DNA of 64,000 nucleotides from Phaeacidiphilus oryzae TH49 (lineage in GTDB: Bacteria; Actinomycetota; Actinomycetes; Streptomycetales; Streptomycetaceae), in assembly GCF_000744815.1 (NCBI RefSeq), contig NZ_JQMQ01000005.1, positions 1,682,055 through 1,746,054 on the forward strand, read 5' to 3'. Below are positions 1 through 9,042 of this stretch, piece after piece; within the stretch, counting starts at the first letter, position 1; each line of letters begins with the position of its first letter. The notes under the pieces were generated by a model. It saw nothing but the letters and a program-made list of their open reading frames with translations. It did no database searches and was not told where the DNA came from. Made by a program: the position numbers and the translations under genes.

Positions 1-1
1 G

Positions 2-961
2 GCGATCGCCGGCGACCCGGCCGACCTCCAGATCATGTACGGGGTGGCCGGCGAGCGCCGGCTGCCGGAGACCCTCGCCGACTGGCTGCCCGGCTACGAG
101 GGCTCCTCGCCGGTCCGCTTCGGCAACGCCGCCGTCGACCAGCTCCAGCTGGACGTCTACGGAGAGGTGGTGCAGACCCTCTATCTGGCGCTCTGCGCCG
201 GCATCCCGATGGAGCGCCATGTCTGGTCGCTGCTGCGGGCCCTGATGGACTTCCTGACCAAGCACTGGCAGGAGCCCGACGAGGGGCTGTGGGAGGTGCG
301 CGGCGGACGCCGGCACTTCGTCCACTCCAAGGTGATGTGCTGGGTGGCCGCCGACCGCGCGGTGCGGATGGCCGAGGCCACCGGCCTGCCGGCGCCGCTC
401 GACGCCTGGCGGAGGATGCGCGACGACGTCCACGCCGATGTGCTGAAGCACGGCTACGACGCCGAGCGCGGGGTCTTCACCCAGTACTACGGCGGCACCG
501 AGCTGGACGCGGCCACCCTCTTCGTCGTCAAGACCGGCTTCCTGCCGCCGGACGACCCCCGGGTGGTGCGCACCGTCGAGGCGATCCAGCGGGAGCTGGA
601 CCACGGCGGCTTCATCGCCCGCTACCAGATCGCCGACGAGGCCGCCGGCGGCGGGAGCCAGGACGAGGTGGACGGGCTGAGCGGCCGCGAGGGCGCGTTC
701 CTGGCCTGCTCGCTCTGGCTGGCCGACGCGCTGATCGCGATGGGCCGCCGGGACGAGGCGGTGGACATCTTCGAACGGGTGCTGGCGCTGGCCAACGACG
801 TCGGGCTGCTCTCCGAGGAGTGGGACCCGGTGAACGGCCGTCAGCTCGGCAACACCCCGCAGGCGTTCACCCACGTGGCACTGGTCAACACCGCGATGGG
901 GCTGGACGCGGGCGCCTCACCGGACGGCCCCGGCCGACTGGCGGACCCGCTCGATCGCTGA
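2..961 (+). CDS. Glycoside hydrolase family 15 protein, C-terminal part
   Basis: This is the 3' end of a gene that starts before the window; the frame is open from base 2. The visible 319 residues match the C-terminal (alpha/alpha)6-barrel half of GH15 enzymes (glucoamylase/trehalase type): an LQIMYGVAGERRLPE stretch near the left edge, aromatic- and acid-rich helices, and a GREGAFLACSLWLADALIAMG helix late in the protein. GH15 family members in actinomycetes usually hydrolyse alpha-glucosidic bonds of trehalose, maltooligosaccharides or glucan; substrate cannot be told from this fragment. No signal peptide can be judged because the N-terminus is missing. An SDR gene follows 26 bp downstream on the same strand. 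Confidence 0.85.
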   Translation, partial: AIAGDPADLQIMYGVAGERRLPETLADWLPGYEGSSPVRFGNAAVDQLQLDVYGEVVQTLYLALCAGIPMERHVWSLLRALMDFLTKHWQEPDEGLWEVRGGRRHFVHSKVMCWVAADRAVRMAEATGLPAPLDAWRRMRDDVHADVLKHGYDAERGVFTQYYGGTELDAATLFVVKTGFLPPDDPRVVRTVEAIQRELDHGGFIARYQIADEAAGGGSQDEVDGLSGREGAFLACSLWLADALIAMGRRDEAVDIFERVLALANDVGLLSEEWDPVNGRQLGNTPQAFTHVALVNTAMGLDAGASPDGPGRLADPLDR

Positions 962-987
962 ACCCGGCCGGCGGGCAGGATTGGCCC

Positions 988-1749
988 ATGGATCTCGGAC
1001 TTCAGGATCGCGTGTACATCGTCACCGCCGCCTCCCGCGGGCTCGGCCTGGCCACCGCGCACGCGCTGGTCGCCGACGGCGCGAAGGTCGTCGTCACCGG
1101 ACGCGAGCAGGACACCCTCGACCAGGCCGTGGCCGAACTCGGCGGCCTCGACCAGGCGTTGGGCGTGGTCGCGGACAACGGCGCGGAGGACACCCCGGGC
1201 CGGCTGATCGGCGCCGCGAAGGAGCGCTTCGGCCGGCTGGACGGGGTACTGATCAGCGTGGGCGGCCCGCCCGCCGGGCCCGCGCTGGGCGCGACCGACG
1301 AGCAGTGGCGGTCCGCGTTCGAGACGGTGTTCCTGGGCGCGGTGCGGCTGGCCAGGTCGGTGGCGGCCGAGTTGGGCGAGGGCGGGGCGATCGGCTTCGT
1401 GCTGTCCTCGTCGGTCCGGCAGCCGCTGAGTCATCTGGGGATCTCCAACGGACTGCGGCCGGGCCTCGGCATGGTGGCCAAGACCCTGGCCGACGAGCTG
1501 GGGCCGCGCGGGATCCGGGTCTTCGGCCTGCTGCCGGGAAGGATCGACACCGAGCGGGTGCGAGCGCTGGACGCCCTCTCCGGCGACCCGGAGAAGGCCC
1601 GCGAGACCTCCTCCGCCGCCATCCCGCTGGGCCGCTACGGCGCCCCGGAGGAGTTCGGCCGCGCGGCCGCCTTCCTCCTCTCCCCCGCCGCCGGCTACCT
1701 CACCGGCCTGATGCTCCCGGTCGACGGCGGGCTGCTGCGCGGGCTGTGA
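988..1749 (+). CDS. SDR-family oxidoreductase with atypical active site
   Basis: A 253-residue short-chain dehydrogenase/reductase with a Rossmann fold. The N-terminal TAASRGLGLA is a variant of the TGxxxGxG dinucleotide loop and the DN motif (VVADNGAE) follows. The usual Ser (S140-S142 region) is present, but the catalytic YxxxK is replaced by S153-N-G-L-R157, so both Tyr and Lys are missing. This pattern belongs to a known subgroup of BKR-like SDRs with imperfect tetrads; such proteins may be catalytically different or non-catalytic. The start was chosen at ATG 988, immediately before the canonical N-terminal strand; longer in-frame starts run through the GH15 gene. Substrate unknown. It converges with the enoyl-CoA hydratase gene, 19 bp away. 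Confidence 0.85.
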   Translation: MDLGLQDRVYIVTAASRGLGLATAHALVADGAKVVVTGREQDTLDQAVAELGGLDQALGVVADNGAEDTPGRLIGAAKERFGRLDGVLISVGGPPAGPALGATDEQWRSAFETVFLGAVRLARSVAAELGEGGAIGFVLSSSVRQPLSHLGISNGLRPGLGMVAKTLADELGPRGIRVFGLLPGRIDTERVRALDALSGDPEKARETSSAAIPLGRYGAPEEFGRAAAFLLSPAAGYLTGLMLPVDGGLLRGL

Positions 1750-1768
1750 GCCGCGGCCGGCCTCCGGG

Positions 1769-2608
1769 TCAGTCGCCCAGGTTGGCCAGGTCGCGGAGGC
1801 GGCGGAGCTGGGCGGCCCGCTCGGCCGCGCGCTGGTCGTCGTAGGCGCGGGAGGGGGCGTCGGCGAGGAGGGACTTGGTCTCGATGAGGGCGTTGCGGGG
1901 CGCGGCCAGAAGCGCGGCGACCAGGTCGCCGGTCGCGCCGTCCAGCTCCTTCGCCGGGACGACGAGGTTGGCGAGGCCGATCCGCTCCGCCTCCTCCGCG
2001 GCGACCCATCGGCCGGTCGCGCAGATCTCCAGCGCCCGCGCCGGCCCGACCAGCTCGACCAGCGGCTTGGTGCCCGCCAGGTCCGGCACCAGGCCCAGCG
2101 AGGTCTCACGCATCGCGAACCGCGCGTCCTCGGCGCAGACCCGGAGGTCGCAGGCGAGGGCGAGCTGGAAGCCGGCCCCGACCGCGTGCCCCTGCACGGC
2201 GGCGACGGTGATCACGTCCGGCCGCCGCCACCAGGTGAACGCCTCCTGGTAGCCGGCGATGACGGCGTCCGCCACCGCGTCGTCCCCGCGCGCCAGGTCG
2301 GTCAGCGAACGCTCGCCGGGGATGCCCTCCGGGCTGAACGCCGCCCGGTCCAGGCCCGCCGAGAAGGAGGGGCCCTCGGAGCGCAGCACGACCGCCCGTA
2401 CGCTGCCCGGCAGCTCTCGGCCGACGGCGGCCAGCGCGCGCCACAGCGCGGGCGTCTGGGAGTTGCGGCGCTCGGGGCGGCAGAGGGTCACGGTCGCGGT
2501 CGCACCGTCGACCTCGAGTCGAAGACCCGCCTCCGCCCAGTCCTCACGGGCGGCACCGGGGCCGTCCTGCATGGTGTGGGCCTTTGCGGCGGGCGAGTCA
2601 TCGGCCAT
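1769..2608 (-). CDS. Enoyl-CoA hydratase/isomerase family protein
   Basis: A 279-residue crotonase-fold protein. The core begins near residue 28 (LRLEVDGATATVTLCRPERRN, read in pieces), with an oxyanion-hole segment around SFSAGLD and a second one at GHAVGAGFQLALACDLR, both typical of the family. The helix corresponding to the catalytic-acid region reads MRETSLGLVPDLAGT; the second hydratase Glu position is not the usual one, so hydratase versus isomerase activity cannot be assigned. The first ~25 residues are polar and may be over-annotated; an internal Met at residue 13 is an alternative start. Transcribed leftward, it is the last gene before the convergent SDR gene. The small HTH gene and the ABC-F gene lie upstream on the same strand. 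Confidence 0.85.
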   Translation of the reverse strand: MADDSPAAKAHTMQDGPGAAREDWAEAGLRLEVDGATATVTLCRPERRNSQTPALWRALAAVGRELPGSVRAVVLRSEGPSFSAGLDRAAFSPEGIPGERSLTDLARGDDAVADAVIAGYQEAFTWWRRPDVITVAAVQGHAVGAGFQLALACDLRVCAEDARFAMRETSLGLVPDLAGTKPLVELVGPARALEICATGRWVAAEEAERIGLANLVVPAKELDGATGDLVAALLAAPRNALIETKSLLADAPSRAYDDQRAAERAAQLRRLRDLANLGD

Positions 2609-2746
2609 GGTTACCTCCGGCGCGGGAGCGGTGGGACGGGCCGATGCTACCGAAGAGTCAAAAGCGCCCCGCGCATGGGACGGCGGCCGGAGGGCGGTCC
2701 GGCCGCCGACTCGTCTGGAGCCGTGGTGTAGCTGGGTGAAGTGCCG

Positions 2747-2974
2747 TCAGGAACCGGCGCTGGACTTGGCCTTGCCGCGCGTCGCTCCACCCCGGCCGCG
2801 GAGGGTGACACCGGATTCGCTCAGCATGCGGTGAACGAAGCCGTAGGAGCGGCCCGTCTCCTCCGCAAGCGCGCGGATGCTGGCGCCGGAGTCGTACTTC
2901 CGCTTCAGCTCGGAAGCGAGCTTCTCACGTGCGGCACCGGTTACCCGGCTGCCCTTTTTCAGAGTCTCGGCCAC
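2747..2974 (-). CDS. Small helix-turn-helix protein
   Basis: A 75-residue basic protein starting at GTG 2974. Residues 15-58 form a compact HTH (KLASELKRKYDSGASIRALA... SYGFVHRMLSESG), followed by a short Gly/Arg/Lys-rich tail that could contact the DNA backbone. This is a highly conserved small protein of streptomycetes (family knowledge), usually annotated as HTH domain-containing; no specific regulon can be read here. The leftward gene is preceded by about 400 bp of gene-free, locally AT-rich sequence that should hold its promoter. The start is supported by the conserved VAETLKKGSRV N-terminus; the frame is open far upstream but without family similarity. Confidence 0.8.
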   Translation of the reverse strand: MAETLKKGSRVTGAAREKLASELKRKYDSGASIRALAEETGRSYGFVHRMLSESGVTLRGRGGATRGKAKSSAGS

Positions 2975-3375
2975 CCGTGCCTCCTCGTAGCAGTGCTCGG
3001 TCGGATTCCCATGATCACCCATGGCGCGCATCCTGGCCACCCGTTCCGCAAGGTCGATTCGGGAATTTCCGGTGTCCCGAAGCGGACCGCACATGCGAGA
3101 GCCGTCCGAAGGTCCCGCACACCTCCTGGCTTTCGCCCCGGCATCCAGAAGAAAACCCTGATCAGGTGCGGTAATTGAGAAATTGTCAACGATTTGCAGA
3201 CGTTCCTGCCGCTGCCTGTGGCAACTGTCTGCGGAGGCGGTCTCCCGCTCGGCCGATATGAACTCTTCTGGTCCAGATGCATGATCGGGTGTCCAGAAAT
3301 GGCGAACCGCGTGCCCGCCCGTGCCAGGGGCGGCACACGCGGGGCGCGGCCGGGAAACCTCGTCGAATGCGCTGG
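2975..3375. other. Gene-free region upstream of the small HTH gene
   Basis: About 400 bp between the HTH start and the ABC-F stop, both genes reading leftward. It is the most AT-rich part of the first 10 kb. On the minus strand a TTGACA hexamer (plus 3184-3189) could be a -35 box for the HTH gene, but I see no convincing -10 at the right distance. No recognisable RNA gene or repeat. Confidence 0.4.
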
Positions 3376-4974
3376 TCAGGCCAGGGAGACCAGTTCGGCG
3401 TAGTCCTCGTTCCAGAGGTCCTCGACCCCGTCCGGAAGGAGGATGATCCGCTCCGGCTGGAGGGCGTCCACCGCGCCCTCGTCGTGGGTGACCAGCACGA
3501 CCGCGCCGGTGAAGGTGTGCAGCGCGTCCAGGATCTCCGCGCGGCTGGCCGGGTCCAGGTTGTTGGTGGGCTCGTCGAGGAGCAGCACGTTGGCGCTGGA
3601 CACGACCAGGGTGGCCAGCGCCAGCCGGGTCTTCTCGCCGCCGGAGAGGACGCCGGCGGGCTTGTCCACGTCGTCCCCGGAGAAGAGGAAGGACCCCAGG
3701 ATCTTGCGGATGTCCACCAGGTCCATGTCCGGGGCCGCGGAGCGCATGTTCTCCAGGACGGTGCGCTCCGGGTCCAGGGTCTCGTGCTCCTGGGCGTAGT
3801 AGCCGAGCTTGAGGCCGTGGCCGGGGACGACGCTGCCGGTGTCCGGCTTCTCCTGGCCGGCCAGCAGGCGCAGCAGGGTGGTCTTGCCGGCGCCGTTGAG
3901 GCCCAGGACGACGACCCGGGAGCCCTTGTCGATGGCCAGGTCGACGTCGGTGAAGATCTCCAGGGATCCATACGACTTGGACAGGCCCTCCGCGGTGAGC
4001 GGGGTCTTTCCGCAGGGCGCGGGTTCCGGGAAGCGAAGCTTGGCGACCTTGTCGGAACGGCGTTCGGCTTCCAGACCGGAGAGGAGTTTCTCCGCCCGGC
4101 GGGCCATGTTCTGCGCCGCCACCGTTTTCGTGGCCTTTGCACGCATCTTGTCGGCCTGCGCGTTCAGAGCGGCGGCCTTCTTCTCCGCGTTCGCCCGCTC
4201 GCGCTTGCGCCGCTTCTCGTCCGCTTCGCGCTGCTGGAGGTACTGCTTCCAGCCCATGTTGTAGATGTCGATCGTCGATCGATTGGCATCCAGGTAGAAC
4301 ACCTTGTTGACGACGGTCTCGACCAGGTTGATGTCGTGCGAGATGACGATGAATCCGCCGCGATAGGTCTTCAGGAAGTCGCGCAGCCAGATGATGGAGT
4401 CGGCGTCCAGGTGGTTCGTGGGTTCGTCGAGCAGCAGGATGTCGGAATCCGAGAAGAGGATCCGGGCGAGTTCCACGCGGCGGCGCTGACCGCCGGAAAG
4501 GGTGTGCAGCGGCTGGTTCAGGATCCGGTCCGGAAGGCCGAGGCTGGCCGCGATGGTCGCGGCCTCCGCCTCGGCGGCGTAACCGCCCTTGGTGAGGAAC
4601 TCGGTCTCCAGGCGGGAGTACTTCTTCATCGCCTGTTCCTGGGTGGCGCCCTTGCCGGTGGCGATCCGCTGCTCGGCGGCGCGCATCTTCTCCAGCACCG
4701 AGTCCAGGCCGCGGGCGGAGAGGATCCGGTTCTTGGCCAGGACGTCGAGGTCGCCGGTCCGCGGGTCCTGCGGGAGGTAGCCGACCTGGCCCGAGCGGAC
4801 CACCGTGCCATCGGCCGGGATGCCCTCGCCGGCGAGCACCTTGGTGAGGGTCGTCTTTCCGGCGCCGTTGCGGCCGACCAGGCCGATCCGGTCGCCCTCG
4901 GCGATCCGGAACGAGGCGGACTCGATGAGGATCCGGGCGCCGGCGCGCAGTTCCAGGGCGTTGGCGGCGATCAC
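3376..4974 (-). CDS. ABC-F family ATPase (ribosome-associated type)
   Basis: A 532-residue protein with two ABC nucleotide-binding domains and no membrane segment, the ABC-F layout. Domain 1 (about 1-240) has Walker A GRNGAGKTT, signature LSGGQRRR and Walker B LLLDEPTNHLD. A charged linker (about 245-320, Lys/Arg/Ala-rich) is the P-site tRNA interaction motif region. Domain 2 (about 325-530) has GLNGAGKTT, LSGGEKTR and LLLDEPTNNLD. ABC-F proteins act on translating ribosomes, either as translation factors or in antibiotic resistance; the short linker and absence of resistance context favour a housekeeping role, though this is inference. GTG 4974 is preceded by AGGAGAA at 8-nt spacing, which fixes the start. 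Confidence 0.9.
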   Translation of the reverse strand: MIAANALELRAGARILIESASFRIAEGDRIGLVGRNGAGKTTLTKVLAGEGIPADGTVVRSGQVGYLPQDPRTGDLDVLAKNRILSARGLDSVLEKMRAAEQRIATGKGATQEQAMKKYSRLETEFLTKGGYAAEAEAATIAASLGLPDRILNQPLHTLSGGQRRRVELARILFSDSDILLLDEPTNHLDADSIIWLRDFLKTYRGGFIVISHDINLVETVVNKVFYLDANRSTIDIYNMGWKQYLQQREADEKRRKRERANAEKKAAALNAQADKMRAKATKTVAAQNMARRAEKLLSGLEAERRSDKVAKLRFPEPAPCGKTPLTAEGLSKSYGSLEIFTDVDLAIDKGSRVVVLGLNGAGKTTLLRLLAGQEKPDTGSVVPGHGLKLGYYAQEHETLDPERTVLENMRSAAPDMDLVDIRKILGSFLFSGDDVDKPAGVLSGGEKTRLALATLVVSSANVLLLDEPTNNLDPASRAEILDALHTFTGAVVLVTHDEGAVDALQPERIILLPDGVEDLWNEDYAELVSLA

Positions 4975-5112
4975 GTGCGGGTTCTCCTGGGCATTCGAAA
5001 GCGGATGCGGTCGGCTGGGGACCGCGGGGCGGCTGGGCGGCAGTGCGGCGCGAGGCTGTCAGCAGGCCGGCTCGTCTACCCGGGGAACTGTGGCATGTCG
5101 CCAGTCTAACGG

Positions 5113-6102
5113 TCAGCCGGTTTTCCCTTGGGGGGCCTCGGTACGGGGGCCGGCGGGACGGGGGCGGGCGGGACGGGGGTCCGCGCAGCCGCCGGCGAGG
5201 AGGCGGGCGGTGGCGGCGGCGCAGGGCGGCAGCCGGCGGCCGGTGTCGGCGTCCACCACCAGGGGCCGGACGGCCGGCAGCGGGAGGTCGGCGATCTCGA
5301 TCAGACGGCGGCCGAGGGCGTCCTGATAGACCCGGGGCGGGGTGCCGAGCATCGGCGGGCGGAACGCGGGCGGGTGCGGGGGCGGGACTGCGGTCCCGGT
5401 GAAGAGGGACGGACGGGCGTGCGGGCCGGCCGCGATCTGCCAGCGGCGGCCGGCGCCGTCGAAGGCCTCGACCGTGCTGTGCCCGGCGCCGGCCGAGCCG
5501 CCCGGGCCACCGCCGGGACAGGCGCGCGGCAGGACCACCGAGCCGTCGGTGACCAGCATCCGCTGCGGGAGGTAGCGGCAGCCGGGGCCGGCGGCGGTGT
5601 CCCAGCGGAGGTTGCCGTCCCGGGTGCGGAAGTCCATCACCAGGCCGGGGGTGACGACGAGGAGGCCCGGGCCCGCCGGCAGCACGACGGGGGTGCCGGC
5701 GGGCCGCGCCCGCAGCCACAGGGCCAGGCCGGGGACGAACCGGTGCCAGCTCACCCGGGGGCGGGGGCCGCGCGGGTCCACGGCGGTGAGCATGCCGTCC
5801 GACCAGACGCCGACCACCGCGCCGGGGCCGCCGCGGACCGCGTCCGCCGGGGTGACCGGGGGCTGGGCGCTGCCATGGGGGGTGCGGCGGTAGAGCCAGC
5901 CGGGGCCCTCCAGGGCGTCGCCGCGGGGGCGGACCCCGCCTTCGGCGGCGGGACGGGAGGTGCGGAGCTCGATGTGGTCGCCGAAGGGGGGCGGGCGGTG
6001 GGCGCGGAGTGCCGCACCGGCGCAGGCTCCCGCGGCGGCGAGGAGGAGGGTGGCGGCGAGGGCGGTGGTCGCGGCGAAGGGCGGGCGCGGGCGGATGCGC
6101 AT
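5113..6102 (-). CDS. Secreted or membrane-anchored PQQ-repeat-like protein
   Basis: A 329-residue protein. Residues 1-32 are Arg/Pro followed by a long Ala/Leu hydrophobic stretch (ATTALAATLLLAAAGA), a signal peptide or N-terminal anchor. The remainder shows repeated short blocks of the type GVWSDGMLTAVD, NLRWDTA and VEAFDGAGRRWQIA, reminiscent of PQQ/WD-like beta-propeller blades, and is rich in Pro and Gly. No catalytic motif is visible. The start at ATG 6102 directly precedes the signal sequence; the longer reading from 6156 adds a polar 18-residue segment that would disrupt it. It lies upstream of the ABC-F gene on the same strand with 138 bp between them, so it is probably a separate unit. 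Function unknown. Confidence 0.7.
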   Translation of the reverse strand: MRIRPRPPFAATTALAATLLLAAAGACAGAALRAHRPPPFGDHIELRTSRPAAEGGVRPRGDALEGPGWLYRRTPHGSAQPPVTPADAVRGGPGAVVGVWSDGMLTAVDPRGPRPRVSWHRFVPGLALWLRARPAGTPVVLPAGPGLLVVTPGLVMDFRTRDGNLRWDTAAGPGCRYLPQRMLVTDGSVVLPRACPGGGPGGSAGAGHSTVEAFDGAGRRWQIAAGPHARPSLFTGTAVPPPHPPAFRPPMLGTPPRVYQDALGRRLIEIADLPLPAVRPLVVDADTGRRLPPCAAATARLLAGGCADPRPARPRPAGPRTEAPQGKTG

Positions 6103-6319
6103 GCGCGGAGCGTAGTCATGTGATCGCCCTGGGTCGGTGATGCCGGCGGACGCCATTCGGGTGGACGTCTTCCGGGGCTGCCGCCCGGCCCCGGCCTCGG
6201 CGGCCCCGCGCCGCGAGTCGCGGAGCGGCTGAAGGGGCGCGGGGAAGCCCGCGGCCCTCGCCTCCGCCCGGCGGCGCTGCGCTCCGGGCGGGTCAGGTGG
6301 GCTCGCATACCCTGCGGGG

Positions 6320-6652
6320 GTGATGGTCGGGCGGTCTGTGGGGTTGTTCGTGGTGGCGGCGGTGGCGGAGATCGGCGGGTGCTGGCTGATCTGGCAGGCC
6401 GTGCGGGAGCATCGCGGTTGGTGGTTCGCGGTGGGGGGCGTGCTCGCCCTGGGGGCCTACGGGTTCGTCGCCTGCGCTCAGCCGTCCTCCGCGTTCGGGC
6501 GGGTGCTCGCGGCGTACGGCGGGGTGTTCGTCGCTGGGTCGCTGATCTGGGGGGTCGTCATGGACGGCTTCCGGCCGACGCGGTGGGACGTGCTGGGCGC
6601 GCTGGTCTGCCTGGCCGGGGTCGGCCTGATCATGTACGCCCCGCGAAGGTGA
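6320..6652 (+). CDS. YnfA/UPF0060 family membrane protein
   Basis: A 110-residue protein with four predicted hydrophobic helices (about 5-25, 32-52, 60-80 and 88-107), typical of the YnfA family of the drug/metabolite transporter superfamily, related in fold to small multidrug-resistance proteins. The [10 protein letters not shown] motif in the first helix is the family hallmark. Members are generally uncharacterised, with some reports of efflux. GTG 6320 and ATG 6323 are adjacent possible starts. The 3' end overlaps the convergent LD-carboxypeptidase gene by 23 bp, so the two mRNAs are complementary at their ends. Confidence 0.85.
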   Translation: MMVGRSVGLFVVAAVAEIGGCWLIWQAVREHRGWWFAVGGVLALGAYGFVACAQPSSAFGRVLAAYGGVFVAGSLIWGVVMDGFRPTRWDVLGALVCLAGVGLIMYAPRR

Positions 6653-7592
6653 GGACGCCGTCCGCGAGGACGGCCGGCACGCCGAGCGGGACCGTGGCGC
6701 TGCTCGGGCCGTGGCCGAACGGGAGGTCCACGGCGATCGGGATGCCGAGCGGGCGGAGGCGGTCCGCCAGGACCCGGTCCACCAGCTCGGGGGTCTGCCG
6801 CTCGCACCGCTCCCAGCTGCCGAGGGCGAACCCGGCGACGCCGTCGAAGGCGCCCGCGCGCAGGAGCTGGGTGAGCCAGCGGTCGATGGCGTAGGCGGGC
6901 TCGCCGACGTCTTCGAGGCAGACGATGGTGCCCGCGTAGGCGCCCGCGGCCTCCGCGGCCGCGGAGGGCGTGCCCGGCGCGCCCGCGGAGGGCGTGCCCG
7001 GCGCGCCCGCGGAGGGCGTGCCCAGATCGGTGGCGAGCAGCGCCAGGCAGCCGCCTGAGGTCGGGGCCTCGGCCCGGCCGGGGGTGAGGGCACGGCCGCG
7101 CAGCTCCACCGGCTTGCCGAAGAGGGCGTCGCGCAGTCCGTCGGCGGTGTCGGCGTCGGTGGTGAAGACCTGGGCGGCGGCCATCGGGCCGTAGAGGGTG
7201 GCCAGTCCGAGACGGGTGGAGATCGCCTGGTGGAGGGCGGTGGCGTCGCTGTACCCGACGAACCACCGGGGGCCGGCCGCGGCCAGCGCCGGCCAGTCCA
7301 GCCGGTCGACGATCCGCTGCGCCCCGTAGCCGCCGCGGGCGCAGACCACCGCCGCGACGGACGGGTCGGTCCACGCGGCCTGCAGGTCGGCGGCCCGCTG
7401 CCGGTCCGTGCCGGCCAGGTACGGGAGGACCGGGTCGCGGGTCAGGACGTGGTCGCCGAGGACGACGTCGAGGCCCCAGGAGCGGAGGATCCGGACCCCG
7501 GCCTCCAGGCGCTCGGGGGAGACGGGGCCGCTGGGGGCGACGACGGCCACCCGGTCTCCGGGGCGGAGCGGACGCGGCTGACGCGGCGTCAT
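6630..7592 (-). CDS. LD-carboxypeptidase (peptidase family S66, MccF-like)
   Basis: A 320-residue S66 serine peptidase. The nucleophile motif GYSDATALH is near residue 114, and the C-terminal domain carries [10 protein letters not shown] (Glu) and LPFGHG (His), the Ser-Glu-His triad of this family. S66 enzymes cleave L,D-bonds in murein tetrapeptides or hydrolyse microcin C-type compounds; the former is the likelier role here. Start ATG 7592 overlaps the stop of the upstream M20 peptidase gene by 4 bp (ATGA), implying translational coupling. A 24-bp tandem repeat inserts a Pro/Ser/Ala/Gly linker between the two domains. The 3' end overlaps the YnfA gene tail to tail. Confidence 0.9.
   Translation of the reverse strand: MTPRQPRPLRPGDRVAVVAPSGPVSPERLEAGVRILRSWGLDVVLGDHVLTRDPVLPYLAGTDRQRAADLQAAWTDPSVAAVVCARGGYGAQRIVDRLDWPALAAAGPRWFVGYSDATALHQAISTRLGLATLYGPMAAAQVFTTDADTADGLRDALFGKPVELRGRALTPGRAEAPTSGGCLALLATDLGTPSAGAPGTPSAGAPGTPSAAAEAAGAYAGTIVCLEDVGEPAYAIDRWLTQLLRAGAFDGVAGFALGSWERCERQTPELVDRVLADRLRPLGIPIAVDLPFGHGPSSATVPLGVPAVLADGVLTFAGRT
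6961..7023. repeat. 24-bp tandem repeat inside the LD-carboxypeptidase gene
   Basis: Two complete 24-bp units (6961-6984, 6985-7008) and a partial third (7009-7023) repeat exactly. Because 24 is divisible by three, the reading frame is kept, and each unit adds eight residues of the kind TPSAGAPG to the inter-domain linker of the S66 peptidase. Copy-number change would lengthen or shorten the linker without breaking the gene. Confidence 0.9.
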
Positions 7593-8965
7593 GCGGGGGG
7601 CCCGCCCGTCGACTCGGAGAGAAAGGCGTCCAGGACGCGGGTGCCGAACTCGATCGCGTCGACCGGAACCCGTTCGTCCACGCCGTGGAAGAGGCCCTGG
7701 TAGTCGAAGCCGGGCGGCAGGCGCAGCGGGGAGAAGCCGTAGCCGGTGATGCCGAGGCGGGAGAACTGCTTGGCGTCGGTGCCGCCGCTCATGCACATCG
7801 GGACCACATGGGCGCCCGGGTCGTGGGCGCGCAGGGCCGCCGCCAGCGCGGCGAAGGTCGGCGAGTCGACGGGGGCGGCGAGCGCGGTCTCCCGGTGCTC
7901 GTACTCCCACTCGACGTCGGGGCCGGTGAGGGCGTCGAGAGTGGACTCGAACTCGGCGGCGGACTCGGTGCCCGGGAGCACCCGGCCGTCCACCCGGCCG
8001 GCGGCGGTGCCGGGGATGACGTTGGTCTTGTAGCCGGCGGCCAGGACCGTGGGGTTGGCGCTGTTCCGCAGGGTGGCCTCGACCAGCCGGGCGGCGGCCG
8101 GGTCGGTGGCGGCGAGGAAGGCGTCCGGGCCGTGCGGGCCCTCGGGATCGTCGAGGTCGAGCGGCGTTCCGGTGATCTCGGCGAGGGCGAGGAGGGCGGC
8201 CCGGACGGTGGGGGTGAGCCTGAGCGGCCAGCGGTGCTCGCCGATCCTGGCCATCGCGGCGGAGAGCCGGGTGACGGCGTTCTCCCGGTTCGGCTTGGAG
8301 CCGTGGCCGGCCCGGCCGCGGGCGGTCAGCCGCAGCCAGGCGGTGCCCCGCTCGCCGGCGGCGACCGGGTAGACGCGGGCGCCGGAGGCGAGGTGGACGG
8401 TGTACGCGCCGGACTCGCTGATGCCCTCGGTGCAGCCCTCGAAGAGGTCCGGGTGCTTGCGGACCAGCCAGTCGGAACCGGCCTCCGCGCTGTCCTCCTC
8501 GTCGGCGGTGAAGGCGAGGACGACGTCCCGGCGGGGGCGGCGGCCGTCCCGCGCCCAACTCCGGGCCACGGCGAGCATCATGGCGTCCATCGACTTCATG
8601 TCGACCGCGCCGCGGCCCCAGACGACGCCGTCGCGGATCTCCCCGGAGAAGGGGTGGGTGCTCCACTCGGCGGGGTCGGCGGGAACCACGTCCAGGTGGC
8701 CGTGGACCAGGATCGCCGGGAGGCCCGGCTCGCTGCCAGGGATGCGGGTGACGACGTTGGCCCGGCCGGGGGCGGACTCCAGCAGCAGCGGGTCGAGGCC
8801 CGCCTCGGAGAGCCGCTCCGCGACGAACTCGGCGGCCGGCCGCTCCCTGCCGTCGCCGCCACCGCGGTTGGTGGTGTCGATCCGGATCAGCCGGGCCGTG
8901 AGGTCCACGGCCTCGGCCTCGGCCACCGCCGGTCCGGCGGGCGCGGGTGGCTGGCGGGGGGTCAC
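7589..8965 (-). CDS. M20 family metallopeptidase (dipeptidase/acylase type)
   Basis: A 458-residue M20/M25/M40 peptidase. Zinc-binding and catalytic signatures are visible in order: HGHLDVVP, GRGAVDMKS (bridging Asp), TADEEDSA (general-base Glu), and a late GGTDAKQFSRLG with the C-terminal metal His region. A dimerisation domain sits between about residues 200 and 315 (RGRAGHGSKP). These enzymes hydrolyse N-acyl amino acids or small peptides in the cytoplasm. GTG 8965 has GGGAG six bases upstream; an in-frame GTG at 9001 is a possible longer start. Its stop overlaps the start of the LD-carboxypeptidase gene, so the pair may act together in peptide or murein-peptide turnover (inference). Confidence 0.88.
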   Translation of the reverse strand: MTPRQPPAPAGPAVAEAEAVDLTARLIRIDTTNRGGGDGRERPAAEFVAERLSEAGLDPLLLESAPGRANVVTRIPGSEPGLPAILVHGHLDVVPADPAEWSTHPFSGEIRDGVVWGRGAVDMKSMDAMMLAVARSWARDGRRPRRDVVLAFTADEEDSAEAGSDWLVRKHPDLFEGCTEGISESGAYTVHLASGARVYPVAAGERGTAWLRLTARGRAGHGSKPNRENAVTRLSAAMARIGEHRWPLRLTPTVRAALLALAEITGTPLDLDDPEGPHGPDAFLAATDPAAARLVEATLRNSANPTVLAAGYKTNVIPGTAAGRVDGRVLPGTESAAEFESTLDALTGPDVEWEYEHRETALAAPVDSPTFAALAAALRAHDPGAHVVPMCMSGGTDAKQFSRLGITGYGFSPLRLPPGFDYQGLFHGVDERVPVDAIEFGTRVLDAFLSESTGGPPA

Positions 8966-9042
8966 GCGGCTCCCATCCACGGGCGGGCGATCTTCGGGCA
9001 CACCCTAACCCCGGGCCCGCCCTCCGGCGCTGCGGTGGCCGC

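Noticed and set aside
2747-5719. 990-residue open frame on the minus strand
   Set aside because: Only its last 75 codons match a real small HTH protein; the rest is a shadow of the ABC-F gene, caused by high GC.
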